Assembly: GCF_900188175.1 (NCBI RefSeq)
Contig: NZ_FZOQ01000020.1
Location: forward strand, 1-64,000
Source: Pontibacter ummariensis
Lineage (GTDB): Bacteria > Bacteroidota > Bacteroidia > Cytophagales > Hymenobacteraceae
Reading direction: 5' to 3'
DNA: 64,000 nucleotides
Shown: piece after piece, positions 1 through 8,296 of the stretch
Position numbering within the stretch: the first letter of the stretch is position 1
Layout of the letters: the number at the start of each line of letters is the position of its first letter
The notes under the pieces: model-generated
The model's input: only the letters and a program-made list of their open reading frames with translations
Told to the model about the DNA's origin: nothing
Database searches by the model: none
Translations under genes and position numbers: made by a program

Positions 1-37
1 CTGGTGTCACAGCCGGGAGAGTAGGTGGCCGCCAACC
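1..37 (+). rRNA. rrf: 3' end of 5S ribosomal RNA (partial)
   Basis: The first bases contain the GGGAGAGTAGGTGGCCGCC block that closes 5S rRNA in Bacteroidota. The rest of the gene lies to the left of the window. A strong terminator follows at once, as expected at the end of an rRNA operon. The exact 3' end is estimated. Confidence 0.8.
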
Positions 38-48
38 CCAACAACCAG

Positions 49-85
49 CACCCCCTCCGCCAATGCGGCAGGGGGTGTTTGCTTT
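49..85 (+). terminator. rRNA operon terminator
   Basis: GC-rich stem 49-60 pairs with 65-77 (one bulged base) around the loop CAAT and is followed by a T-rich run. It sits directly after the 5S end. Confidence 0.8.
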
Positions 86-215
86 TATAGCCACCCGGGA
101 AGGGCCTTTCTGGTGTTATCCAGGCGCGGCACTCCTCTTTTGTTATCCTGAAAGAATCAATCTTACGGGCGAGCGGTGACTGTTTTTAAGTAATGAATGG
201 TCCTGACCACAACAA

Positions 216-259
216 ACAAGTAGGCCCCGGTTCCAGGGAACCGGGGCCTACTTGTTTTT
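216..259. terminator. Bidirectional terminator
   Basis: A perfect 19-bp inverted repeat, 216-234 with 237-255, has T-runs on the right and A-rich sequence on the left. It can end the minus-strand DUF4168 gene and any readthrough from the rRNA operon. Confidence 0.8.
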
Positions 260-275
260 ATACTAATGAAACTGC

Positions 276-770
276 TTATTCAGCGTGTACAATTCTTCTG
301 ATTTGCACCTGCACTTCAGGGTCACTCTCGTAAGCCTGCATGATGGTGTCATACTTTTCTTTTGTTAAGCCACTATCCACTATGGCTTGCTGAATTTTGT
401 CTCTTGTTTCAGGCTGTAACTTTACCACGTTCTGAGCTGCATTGCTGAAAGCAGAGATTTCTTCTGGATTCTCTGCTACCTCTTCAAGCTTTTGTGCTCG
501 GTGTGCCTTGGCCAACTCGTTAAAACGATCTACAGTCAGCTTCTGTTCTTCTATCGCAGCCACTATCCCTTCCCTGCCTTCTTTCTGTATTTCTGTGACC
601 TTTGTATTCGCTTCCACAAACTTTTCCAGTTCCTCTTCAGAGAACTTCTGTGTTGTTTGCTGGGCTTCTGTTTGGTTGGATGGGGTGTCCTGGGCGTACG
701 CTGCATGTCCGAAGGACAGAGTTGCCGCTACCAGTGCGGCTGCAAGAGTCCCTTTCTTTATTAGTACCAT
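276..770 (-). CDS. DUF4168 domain-containing secreted protein
   Basis: This is a 164-aa protein with a signal peptide at residues 1-26 (hydrophobic core, then A-Y-A-Q cleavage site). The mature part is charged and helical and contains two copies of a roughly 50-residue helical unit ('FxEEELEKFVEA..K..EI' and 'ISAFSNAAQNVVKL'), each ending in a 'LT.e.ydtimqA'-like motif typical of DUF4168. The molecular function of DUF4168 is unknown; the family is exported. The gene stands alone between the rRNA operon and dcp and ends at a strong bidirectional hairpin. The ATG at 770 gives the only complete signal peptide. Confidence 0.75.
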   Translation of the reverse strand: MVLIKKGTLAAALVAATLSFGHAAYAQDTPSNQTEAQQTTQKFSEEELEKFVEANTKVTEIQKEGREGIVAAIEEQKLTVDRFNELAKAHRAQKLEEVAENPEEISAFSNAAQNVVKLQPETRDKIQQAIVDSGLTKEKYDTIMQAYESDPEVQVQIRRIVHAE

Positions 771-795
771 AGTTCGGTTTTTAGGATTGGGTTAA

Positions 796-1234
796 AAGAT
801 GAATTTCGAAAAAATAATGGGCCTCCAAGTTTCTATTTTCTACTATAAGAGCCATTAGAGTGCGTATAGGACCAAAAAAAGACACTATACAGATACCCAC
901 ATTGATTAAAAATAGCCAATTATAATGCCAAAGTCAAAAAATAGGCGAATTTTAACCCTTCCTTTTCCAAACGAATAGTACTCGAAATGGTTATTGCTGT
1001 TGTTGTAGAAGAGCTGGTACTGGTTTTTTAGCCCTTAAAAAAATGTCTTATCTATTTTGTTGCCAAGAGTGAGCAGATCAACCTAAAGGAGGTTGCTACG
1101 TCTGCTTTTGTAGAATAACTTACGATGACGTGTACATTGATACCCTAAGGTTACGAAAGGCAGTTATGCCAAGTTCAGAAAGAGGAAAAGGCGAGGTAGT
1201 AACAAAAACATAAGGAAGAGTATGTGTAAAAGCA
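796..1234. other. Intergenic, no gene seen
   Basis: About 440 bp of AT-rich sequence between the start of the DUF4168 gene and the terminator of dcp. No credible ORF or RNA motif was recognised. It must hold the DUF4168 promoter on the minus strand. Confidence 0.5.
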
Positions 1235-1268
1235 AAAAGCCATGCAGGTAAACCCACATGGCTTTTGT
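1235..1268 (-). terminator. Terminator of dcp
   Basis: Stem 1235-1244 pairs with 1257-1266 (AAAAGCCATG/CATGGCTTTT), with A/T tracts on both sides, just downstream of the dcp stop codon on the minus strand. Confidence 0.7.
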
Positions 1269-1299
1269 TCAATCAAATTACTGGTTTCTGTTAAGTATC

Positions 1300-3495
1300 T
1301 TACTTTTTAGAGGTCTGGGTCGGAACCGGGAAACCTCGGTCACGCATCAAGGCATCAATCTTGGCATCACGTCCACGGAACTTGCGGTAAGCTTCTGCCG
1401 GATCCATAGAGTTTCTTGGAGCAAACAGGTACTTCACTAATCTTGCTGCTACCTCTTTGTCATAGAAACCTCCTGGTGCTTCTTCAAAAGCTTCTGCTGC
1501 ATCCGAAGTTAGCACGTCAGCCCAGAGGTACCCATAGTAACCCGTGGCGTAGCCTTCTCCAGAGAACACGTGGCTAAAGTGTGGTGAACGGTGGCGCATC
1601 ACGATTTCACTCGGCATATTTAAAGCGGCGAGTGTTTCCCTTTCAAATTTATCCGGGTCTATGCCTTCCGGATCAACCGTATGGTACTTCATGTCCATCA
1701 GAGCAGAGGCCAGGTATTCCGTTGTGCCAAATCCCTGGTTGAAGGTAGAGGCATTTTTAATCTTTGCTACCAGACTGGCAGGGATCACTTCGCCTGTTTC
1801 GTGGTGCTTCAAGAATTGGTTTATCACCTTGTCAGTAGACAGCCAACGCTCCAATAACTGGGACTGGAACTCTGTATAATCTCTCACGCCACTGTTCAGG
1901 GTCGGGTACTTTACGTTAGAAGCAAAGAAGTGCAGCGCATGCCCGAACTCGTGGAAGAATGTGGTCGCATCGTCCCAGGATATCAGCACAGGCTCACCCG
2001 GAGCCGGCTTCACAAAGTTAGAGTTGTTGGAGGCCAGCACTGTTTCCTTCCCGTCGAAAGTGGTATGGCTGCGGTAAGTAGTGGCCCAGGCGCCGGAACG
2101 CTTACCAGGCCGGGCAAATGGATCCAGGTACCAAAGGCCGATGTGCTCTCCGGTGGTCTTGTCTGTTACCTCCCACACTTTCACGTCTTCGTGGAATACG
2201 GGTACTGAACCCTCAGGTACTGGTTTAAAGTCGTAGTTAAACAACTCGCCAGCCGTAAAGAACAGCGCCTGTGTCAGGTTATCCAACTGAAGGTATTGCT
2301 TCACTTCATCAGACTCCAGGTCATACTTTTGCTTGCGTACCTTCTCGGCGTAGTAGCGGTAGTCCCAGGGAGCTATTGTTATTTTGGCTCCTTCAGCATC
2401 AGCTACTGCCTGCATATCAGCTACCTCTTCTTTTACTCTTGCAAGGGCTGCCGGCCACACGGCGTTCATCAGTTCCATAGCGCGTTCCGGCGTTTTTGCC
2501 ATGCGGTTTTGTAAGCGCCACTCCGCAAAGTTGTCGTGCCCTAACAAGGCCACGCGCTCATCACGCAGCTTTAAAATATTAGCGATGTTCTTGTTGTTGT
2601 CGTACTGGTCGCCGTTATCGCCTCGTGAGTAGTAATTGTTCCACACCTTCTCTCTTAAGGCGCGTTCATCTGAGTAGGTCAGGAACTGGTCCATGGACGA
2701 ACGGGTATTGGTAACGGCGTATTTGCCTTCCTGGCCACGGTCAGCCGCAGCTTTAGCCGCTGCTTTGATAAACGATTCCGGCAAACCGCTTAGCTGGTCT
2801 TTAGTCAGGTAAACCACATAGTTCTCTTCATCTGCCAGCACATTGTTAGAGAAGTTAGTGTACAGCGATGACAGTTCTTTGTTGATGGCGGCATAGCGCT
2901 CTTTGGAGGCCTGGTCCAGGTCGGCGCCTTCCATGGCAAGGCCCTCATACACGAGCTCTACCACGCGTTGCTGGTCTGCCGGCAGCGGGTTTTCCTGGGC
3001 GTTCTCATATACTGTTTTAATACGCTGGAACAGCTTCTCGTTCTGAGAGATTTTAGAGGAGAACTCCGATATCTTTGGTGCCAGCTCCGCCTGTATCTGG
3101 CGGAATTCCGGAGAGGACATGTTGCTGCTCCAGATACCATAGTAGGTAAAGGCTCTGTTCAGTTCTTCGCCTGCTCTTTCCATGGCTTCAATCGTATTCT
3201 CGAAGGTAGGAGGGGCAGGGTTGTTGGCAATGGCCTCTATTTCTGCTAGTTGCAGGGCCATGCCTTTTTCTATAGCTGGCTTCAGATCAGCTAATTTCAT
3301 CTTATTAAAAGCAGGAACTCCACCATAAGGCCCAGTCCACTCGGCCAGTAAGGGGTTGCCTGTGTCTTTCTTTTGTTCCATTACTGCTTGTGTTTTTTGC
3401 GAAGCTTCCTGCGTCTGGGCAGAGGTACAGCCTACTAAAGCGAGCATCACCAGTAAGCTTGTCTTCTTACCTGCTGCTATAAATTGATTTCCCAT
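1300..3495 (-). CDS. dcp: M3 family metallopeptidase, peptidyl-dipeptidase Dcp-like lipoprotein
   Basis: This is a 731-aa zinc metallopeptidase of the M3 (thimet oligopeptidase/Dcp) family, which removes dipeptides from C-termini of oligopeptides. The zinc site HEFGH lies at about residues 515-519 within 'TTFFHEFGHALH', with the conserved downstream region 'FPSQLLERW'-like (here FQSQLLERWL). The length is normal for Dcp. The N-terminus is a lipoprotein signal (hydrophobic stretch followed by LVGC, lipobox Cys near residue 23), so it is probably anchored in an envelope membrane and acts on periplasmic peptides. It is monocistronic, with a TATCTTTG-type -7 box on the minus strand at 3555-3562 and a hairpin after the stop. 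Confidence 0.92.
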   Translation of the reverse strand: MGNQFIAAGKKTSLLVMLALVGCTSAQTQEASQKTQAVMEQKKDTGNPLLAEWTGPYGGVPAFNKMKLADLKPAIEKGMALQLAEIEAIANNPAPPTFENTIEAMERAGEELNRAFTYYGIWSSNMSSPEFRQIQAELAPKISEFSSKISQNEKLFQRIKTVYENAQENPLPADQQRVVELVYEGLAMEGADLDQASKERYAAINKELSSLYTNFSNNVLADEENYVVYLTKDQLSGLPESFIKAAAKAAADRGQEGKYAVTNTRSSMDQFLTYSDERALREKVWNNYYSRGDNGDQYDNNKNIANILKLRDERVALLGHDNFAEWRLQNRMAKTPERAMELMNAVWPAALARVKEEVADMQAVADAEGAKITIAPWDYRYYAEKVRKQKYDLESDEVKQYLQLDNLTQALFFTAGELFNYDFKPVPEGSVPVFHEDVKVWEVTDKTTGEHIGLWYLDPFARPGKRSGAWATTYRSHTTFDGKETVLASNNSNFVKPAPGEPVLISWDDATTFFHEFGHALHFFASNVKYPTLNSGVRDYTEFQSQLLERWLSTDKVINQFLKHHETGEVIPASLVAKIKNASTFNQGFGTTEYLASALMDMKYHTVDPEGIDPDKFERETLAALNMPSEIVMRHRSPHFSHVFSGEGYATGYYGYLWADVLTSDAAEAFEEAPGGFYDKEVAARLVKYLFAPRNSMDPAEAYRKFRGRDAKIDALMRDRGFPVPTQTSKK

Positions 3496-3554
3496 GCGTG
3501 TTTTTAATTGTAAGATGCAGAAGCGATGACTGCTCCTGTTATAAAACTTGTTAG

Positions 3555-3562
3555 CAAAGATA
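3555..3562 (-). promoter_or_regulatory. -7 box (TATCTTTG) for dcp
   Basis: The minus strand reads TATCTTTG, a match to the Bacteroidota TAnnTTTG element, 60 bp upstream of the dcp start. I see no good TTTG -33 box at the usual spacing. Confidence 0.45.
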
Positions 3563-3870
3563 CTAAAAAACCAGACAAGCCTTAGGACGATTGCACCGCA
3601 AGGGCTTTACCTATATGCTTGTATGTGAATGTAAAATGCCTTTGCTGCGTCAAAACACCTGTTTGCCCCCAGTAAAGCAAAAAGCTTTCCAAACCTTTAT
3701 GCCGCTGTGGTGCCTAAGTCTCACAAGGTGTGGAGAGCAGGGAAGAGGCCTTGAACAGGTATGGCCAAATTGGGGTGTTGGGTGAACCGGAGGCGTGGCG
3801 GTCTTTAAACAGGCTGGCTAAGTAAGAAGGATAGCAGCTTGAGAGTTGAGCAAGAAAGCCAGGCGCCTTC
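3563..3870. other. Intergenic, no gene seen
   Basis: About 300 bp between the dcp promoter and the small Rof-like gene. Short ORFs here lack any recognisable feature and I see no RNA motif. Confidence 0.4.
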
Positions 3871-4140
3871 TCAAATGTCACACTTAAAGTAGGCTTCATC
3901 ATAACCAGGAGCCGGGTTATCACCTACTCTGACCAGACGGTCTAAGCGTACTTCTTTGCCAGTTGCCAGCAGCAGGTATTCTGCTCCTTCCTTTTCAATC
4001 AGTTCTTTCGTAACAGTAGTTACATTGATGAGCTCGTGCAGGTCCGTATAGTACTGGACTCTAATATAGGCTTTCTTCGAAGTAAGGTCTTGTAACAGTT
4101 CATAAAAACTGTTTTCAACGGGTTTATAGGCTTGTGTCAT
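3871..4140 (-). CDS. Small Rof-like (Rho-binding antiterminator-like) protein
   Basis: This 89-aa protein has an N-terminal 'YKPVENSFYELLQDLTSKK' and a C-terminal 'EYLLLATGKEVRLDRLVRV'. Both resemble the Rof/YaeO fold, where a short beta-barrel protein binds Rho and reduces termination (family pattern 'Y.PI.C.FyD.LE.LA' and 'EYL.L..G..iRLDRL'). The Rof Cys/Asp signature near the N-terminus is not conserved here (Asn-Ser replaces Ser-Cys), so the match is to the fold rather than to a proven Rho-binding surface. It is a single gene. An alternative is a generic Sm-like barrel protein. The functional call is an inference. Confidence 0.5.
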   Translation of the reverse strand: MTQAYKPVENSFYELLQDLTSKKAYIRVQYYTDLHELINVTTVTKELIEKEGAEYLLLATGKEVRLDRLVRVGDNPAPGYDEAYFKCDI

Positions 4141-4342
4141 GTCTCAGCTTTAGAATATTCCTTCTTTTCATACGCACCGGCCTTAAAGATGGCGCTGTTG
4201 GCTGTGGTAGGCAAGTTTATAGGACAAAAGAACATGTGTTTTGTTTATGTAAGTGATTGTTCACTTCTTTTAAACATAACACAGCATACTAAAATGGACG
4301 AACATACGTAGTGAGGTATAGTAGTACTTGAGCAAGCGGATT

Positions 4343-4597
4343 ATGCATACAACGGTATTTAAGTTTGGAGAAGGAAGCCCTTACGTGAACAGCAGGCGCC
4401 CTATTGGAATCGAAATCCAGAACAGGCTTTTATGGCAGGCCATGCGACTGGCAAGAACCGGTAAACGAATCTTTAAAGAAGGTTTGGTTGTCTATACTCC
4501 CATCCCGGCCTACCTAAGCGGCCCAACCATACTCGAAGTGTACTGGGATTTCAAGAGCCCGGATGAGTATGACGTCTACTCAAAGACTGCTTCTTAA
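4343..4597 (+). CDS. Hypothetical small protein
   Basis: An 84-aa protein starting at ATG 4343 (a TTG five codons upstream is possible). It is basic in the middle ('MRLARTGKRIFKEGL') and ends in an acidic, aromatic tail ('VYWDFKSPDEYDVYSK'). I recognise no family, signal peptide or membrane segment. It has no close partner: the next gene is 200 bp away on the same strand. Codon use looks like the core genes around it. Confidence 0.45.
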   Translation: MHTTVFKFGEGSPYVNSRRPIGIEIQNRLLWQAMRLARTGKRIFKEGLVVYTPIPAYLSGPTILEVYWDFKSPDEYDVYSKTAS

Positions 4598-4812
4598 TCA
4601 ATTTAAAGGCTGGACAGAAACTCACCTCTTTTACCTCTTCAGCAGGAATTGTCTTACCGCTTGGACGTACCTTTTTGCCTAAGCCTATCGGTCAGTCACT
4701 GCTATGTATTTATGATTACTACTAAAAGTGTCATCTATCGTAATACCTTATTTCGCAGAAGCATGCCATTATCAGCTTTCATGCTCTGTAAATCATTTAA
4801 CCCCTATCTAGC

Positions 4813-6345
4813 ATGAAACGAAACAGTTGGATTACATGGCTGTGCTTTGCAGGCCTGTTCTTTACCTTCTGCCTGCCCTCTTTCTCTCAACAGAAAAGAC
4901 AGATCGGTGTATTCGAAGGCAGTACAGACATCGGAGATGTACTAAAGCCAGGGTCTGCTGTTTACAATCCGGAGACAGGGCAGTATAAAGTAGCTGGATC
5001 GGGGTATAACATTTGGTTCGACAAAGACGAGTTCCATTACCTGTGGAAGCGCATGAAGGGAGACTTTATCCTGTATACAAGGGCCGAGTTTGTGGGAGAG
5101 GGCGTAGACCCGCATCGTAAAGTAGGATGGATGGTGCGTTCAGACCTGGAGGGAAACGCACCACACGTGAATGCTGTCGTACACGGAGACGGGCTTACAG
5201 CACTGCAGTATCGGGAGACCAAAGGAGACAGTACCAAGGAAACACGCTCGGAACTGACAGATGCAGATGTTATTCAGTTGGAAAGAAAAGGCAACACCTA
5301 CACCATGCGGGTGGCCAGGTTCGGGGAGCCTTTTGTAACAGAGGAAGTAAAGAACATAGACCTGGGGGACGACGTGTATGTAGGGCTCTTTGTCGGCTCT
5401 CATAACAAAGATGTGCTGGAGGAGGGCATTTTTAAGGATGTGCGTATCTCCGTGCCCGCTCCGGATGACTTGGTGCAATACCGCGACTACCTGGGCAGTA
5501 ACTTAGAGATACTGGACGTGACCACAGGTGATCGGGAGATTGTTTACACTTCACCAAAGTCTTTACAAGCCCCAAACTGGACGCCGGACGGCAAAACCCT
5601 GATCTATAACAGCGATGGTCTGATGTATGCCTTCGATCTGGCGACACGTCAGCCAAAGCTATTGAACACGGGCAATGTAAAGAACAATAACAATGACCAC
5701 GTCCTGTCTTTTGATGGTAAGATGTTGGGCTTAAGCAGTGGTGTGGAGGAATTGGGCGGCTCCATTATTTATACGGTACCGGTAACAGGGGGAAAGCCCA
5801 AGCAGGTAACCCCACGTGGCCCCTCTTACCTGCATGGCTGGTCGCCCGACGGCAAGTATCTGGTCTTTACCGGAGAGCGTAATAAGGAGTTTGATATCTA
5901 CCGGGTACCGGCAAAAGGAGGAAAAGAAGTTCGCCTCACCACAACAACGGGTCTGGATGACGGCTCTGAATATTCGCCAGATGGCAAGTACATCTACTTC
6001 AACTCCAACCGAAACGGCACCATGCAGATCTGGCGCATGAAAGCGGATGGCAGTGAGCAGGTGCCGCTCACAAACAGTGATTTCCACGACTGGTTTCCGC
6101 ATGTGTCGCCTAACGGCAAATGGATTGTGTTTCTGTCTTTCTTAAAAGAGGAAGTGGAGCCAGGCGATCACCCTTTTTACAAGCACGTGTATCTGCGGAT
6201 GATGCCAGTTGGTGGAGGAGAGCCTAAGGTAATTGCTTACGTGTACGGGGGACAGGGTACTATTAATACGCCCTCCTGGTCGCCAGACAGTAAGAAAGTA
6301 GCCTTTATCAGCAACACCTTGATGGAGGATGAGCCGGTAGAGTAA
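4813..6345 (+). CDS. Secreted TolB-like WD40/PD40 beta-propeller protein
   Basis: This 510-aa protein has a signal peptide (residues 1-25, ending at FSQ). Residues about 30-215 form a concanavalin-like module of the DUF1349 kind ('DFILYTRAEFVGEGVDPHRKVGWMVR'). The rest is a run of PD40 repeats with 'W(S/T)PDGK' signatures ('NWTPDGKTLIYNS', 'GWSPDGKYLVFTG', 'EYSPDGKYIYFNS', 'SWSPDSKKVAFIS'), forming a propeller like the C-terminal part of TolB. Such proteins are periplasmic and often bind proteins or glycans; there is no evidence for a Tol-Pal role, since no tol or pal genes are nearby. It is monocistronic with a good terminator. Confidence 0.8.
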   Translation: MKRNSWITWLCFAGLFFTFCLPSFSQQKRQIGVFEGSTDIGDVLKPGSAVYNPETGQYKVAGSGYNIWFDKDEFHYLWKRMKGDFILYTRAEFVGEGVDPHRKVGWMVRSDLEGNAPHVNAVVHGDGLTALQYRETKGDSTKETRSELTDADVIQLERKGNTYTMRVARFGEPFVTEEVKNIDLGDDVYVGLFVGSHNKDVLEEGIFKDVRISVPAPDDLVQYRDYLGSNLEILDVTTGDREIVYTSPKSLQAPNWTPDGKTLIYNSDGLMYAFDLATRQPKLLNTGNVKNNNNDHVLSFDGKMLGLSSGVEELGGSIIYTVPVTGGKPKQVTPRGPSYLHGWSPDGKYLVFTGERNKEFDIYRVPAKGGKEVRLTTTTGLDDGSEYSPDGKYIYFNSNRNGTMQIWRMKADGSEQVPLTNSDFHDWFPHVSPNGKWIVFLSFLKEEVEPGDHPFYKHVYLRMMPVGGGEPKVIAYVYGGQGTINTPSWSPDSKKVAFISNTLMEDEPVE

Positions 6346-6387
6346 GGAAACCTGCTGCCTCATGCTGAATTTAAAAGACATTTCAAC

Positions 6388-6425
6388 AGCCCGGACGAAA
6401 CAAAAATAAGTCCGGGCTTTTTTGT
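6388..6425 (+). terminator. Terminator after the TolB-like gene
   Basis: Stem AGCCCGGA (6388-6395) pairs with TCCGGGCT (6411-6418), followed by a run of seven T. The rest of 6426-6708 is AT-rich, holds no gene, and must contain the promoter of the 6709 gene. Confidence 0.8.
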
Positions 6426-6708
6426 TTTGCCTGTTAACCCTGCATAACCAGTGTAGTTTCCTTTGTCCCTCAGGAATCATCATGCACTGGCAGGGCAGCA
6501 ATTTCCTCAAATCTTAGTTTCTTTCCTTAATGTTTAAACCTACTTTTCTACACCCAATCAGTTGCGGTGAGTTTAAAAACCTTCACTAACTCAAACAAAG
6601 CTTCTGCCCTTTGTACAAACCTATTTACTTGTATTGTTTTATTTAGTATTAATGTAAATTATTTTAGTTGTAAATTTCTAAGGTAGATAAGTTAAAGGTC
6701 TGAAAAGT

Positions 6709-7194
6709 ATGAAAACAAAAATGCACAAGGCAGGCGTAAGCCTCCTTATAATCCTGCTGACACAGGTATGGACGTTAAGTGCTTTTGCTCAGGACGGTAA
6801 TGCTGTCAAGCACCGGACAGCTGTAGAAGGGGATACGGTGTGGGTAGTAGTGAACCACGTGAAGCCGGAGAAGCGGGAGCAGTTCGAGCGTTTCGTTTAT
6901 GATATCTTTTGGCCGGCTGCCAAGAAACTGGACCCTAAAGCGCAACGTGCCTTTGATAACACACGCATACTCAACCCTGCGGTAGCTGAGGCGGACGGTA
7001 CTTTTACCTATGTGTTTCTGATGGATCCACTGATCAGTGGGGAGGACTACTGGATTGACAGTCTCCTTGGAAAGATGTTTCCGGAGAAGGAGGCAGAGGA
7101 GTACTACAGATTGTTCAGGGATGCGCTGGCCCGCGACGGAGAGCACTATGCCTTTGTGCAGTCGCGCTATTGGGGAGGCCCCTCTAAAAAGTAA
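6709..7194 (+). CDS. Secreted protein of unknown function, possible dimeric alpha/beta-barrel fold
   Basis: A 161-aa protein with a signal peptide (residues 1-28, cleavage after AFA). The mature part begins 'DTVWVVVNHVKPEKREQFERFVYDIFWPAA', which has the strand-helix pattern of dimeric alpha/beta-barrel (ABM-like) proteins, and ends 'YAFVQSRYW'. No catalytic motif was recognised. It lies 42 bp upstream of an NTF2-like gene on the same strand, so the two may be co-transcribed. Function unknown. Confidence 0.6.
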   Translation: MKTKMHKAGVSLLIILLTQVWTLSAFAQDGNAVKHRTAVEGDTVWVVVNHVKPEKREQFERFVYDIFWPAAKKLDPKAQRAFDNTRILNPAVAEADGTFTYVFLMDPLISGEDYWIDSLLGKMFPEKEAEEYYRLFRDALARDGEHYAFVQSRYWGGPSKK

Positions 7195-7236
7195 TACAGC
7201 GATGGTCCTGGATCTTTTAATCTTAAAAAATAAACT

Positions 7237-7629
7237 ATGGAAGCGGTAAGCATAGACATCAACGCAGAAATTATCAGCGCAAACAGCAAACTGGCAGCAG
7301 CCCTCGACAAGGCCGATGCCCAGGAAATGGCTAATCTTTACACGAAAGAGGGCATGTTACTCCCCACAGGTAGCGATATGATCAAAGGAAGGGAAGGCAT
7401 CCGGACCTTTTGGCAAGGCGCGATAGACATGGGCATGAAGCAGGTGAAACTGGAAACAGTGGAGGTGGAACCCCATGAGAACACAGCCATCGAACTGGGG
7501 AAATACACGCTGAAAGGCGAAAATAACCAGTTGATAGACCAGGGCAAGTACATGGTGATCTGGAAAAGAGAGGATAAGCAATGGAAACTCCATAAAGACA
7601 TGTGGAACAGTAGTTTACCGGTACAGTAA
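7237..7629 (+). CDS. NTF2-like / SnoaL-like (DUF4440-type) protein
   Basis: This 130-aa cytosolic protein has the NTF2-like pattern: an N-terminal helix pair with 'LAAALDKADAQEMANLYTKEGMLLPTGSDMIKG', then 'GREGIRTFWQGAI', then strands ending in 'GKYMVIWKREDKQWKLHKDMWNSS'. The family forms a cone-shaped pocket and includes ketosteroid isomerase-like enzymes and binding proteins; the substrate cannot be told. It follows the secreted 6709 gene by 42 bp and ends at a very strong hairpin. Confidence 0.75.
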   Translation: MEAVSIDINAEIISANSKLAAALDKADAQEMANLYTKEGMLLPTGSDMIKGREGIRTFWQGAIDMGMKQVKLETVEVEPHENTAIELGKYTLKGENNQLIDQGKYMVIWKREDKQWKLHKDMWNSSLPVQ

Positions 7630-7667
7630 CCGAGCTTTAAAAGAAACGAGACCTGCATCCACGTAAG

Positions 7668-7707
7668 AACCGCCCCGTGCGCTTAGCGCACGGGGCGGTT
7701 CTGTTTT
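7668..7707 (+). terminator. Strong terminator
   Basis: A perfect 15-bp GC-rich stem, 7668-7682 with 7686-7700, with a 3-nt loop (TTA) and the T-rich tail CTGTTTT. Confidence 0.85.
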
Positions 7708-7743
7708 ATCGTCTGTCTGGGCCCGCATGTCCGCGTACCATAC

Positions 7744-7751
7744 TATCTTTG
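7744..7751 (+). promoter_or_regulatory. -7 box (TATCTTTG), possibly giving a leaderless transcript
   Basis: TATCTTTG lies only five bases upstream of the ATG at 7757. With the usual TSS distance, the mRNA would begin at or next to the start codon. The -33 box is weak. Confidence 0.45.
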
Positions 7752-7756
7752 CCGCT

Positions 7757-8059
7757 ATGAACTCCATCAAGCTCAGTTCGTATTACCGCCTCTATGCCTT
7801 TTCGGACTACCAGAGTATGAAATCGGCTTTGCCTTACATGCGGCAGGTGGTGCTGGCAAAAAGGTTAACAGAGGTAGAGGAAGCAGAGGCCAGAAACTTC
7901 GTATGGCGAATTAAGGGGCAAGGATACAAGAACTACCTGGAACCGATCAGAAACCATGCGACGAGGAGCTCAGCCCTTCACTCTCTCATTACGGCCCTGC
8001 AGGAGCTCTATAAACGCAATGGCTACTCCGCCAAGTATATTGTTGTCGAGCGGGGGTAA
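7757..8059 (+). CDS. Hypothetical small protein
   Basis: A 100-aa basic helical protein ('MNSIKLSSYYRLYAFSDYQ...', 'YMRQVVLAKRLTEVEEAEARNFVWRIKGQGYKNYL', 'LHSLITALQELYKRNGYSAKYIVVERG'). I recognise no family. The ATG at 7757 is preferred to the one at 7727 because a TAnnTTTG box lies immediately before it, inside the longer reading frame. It stands alone in front of the large hybrid kinase. No signal peptide or membrane segment. Confidence 0.5.
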   Translation: MNSIKLSSYYRLYAFSDYQSMKSALPYMRQVVLAKRLTEVEEAEARNFVWRIKGQGYKNYLEPIRNHATRSSALHSLITALQELYKRNGYSAKYIVVERG

Positions 8060-8296
8060 CAGGACCGGTAAGCTAATTTGGCAAGTCCTCCCAAGACTGC
8101 CGACATAGCCCTTCCCTAGTCTTCTCACTAAAGTTTCAAAGCATCATAAACGCTTTTTGCTTTGTGCTGTACAGGCAACTTTTCGCTTAAAAACTGACAG
8201 GTACAGGCTGGTTAAACATCTTTAATCAGGAATCTTTCTGCGTGTTTTCATAATTTGCAGTTCTTACCTCCTTTAGTCAGAACTAAAGCTTATTAG

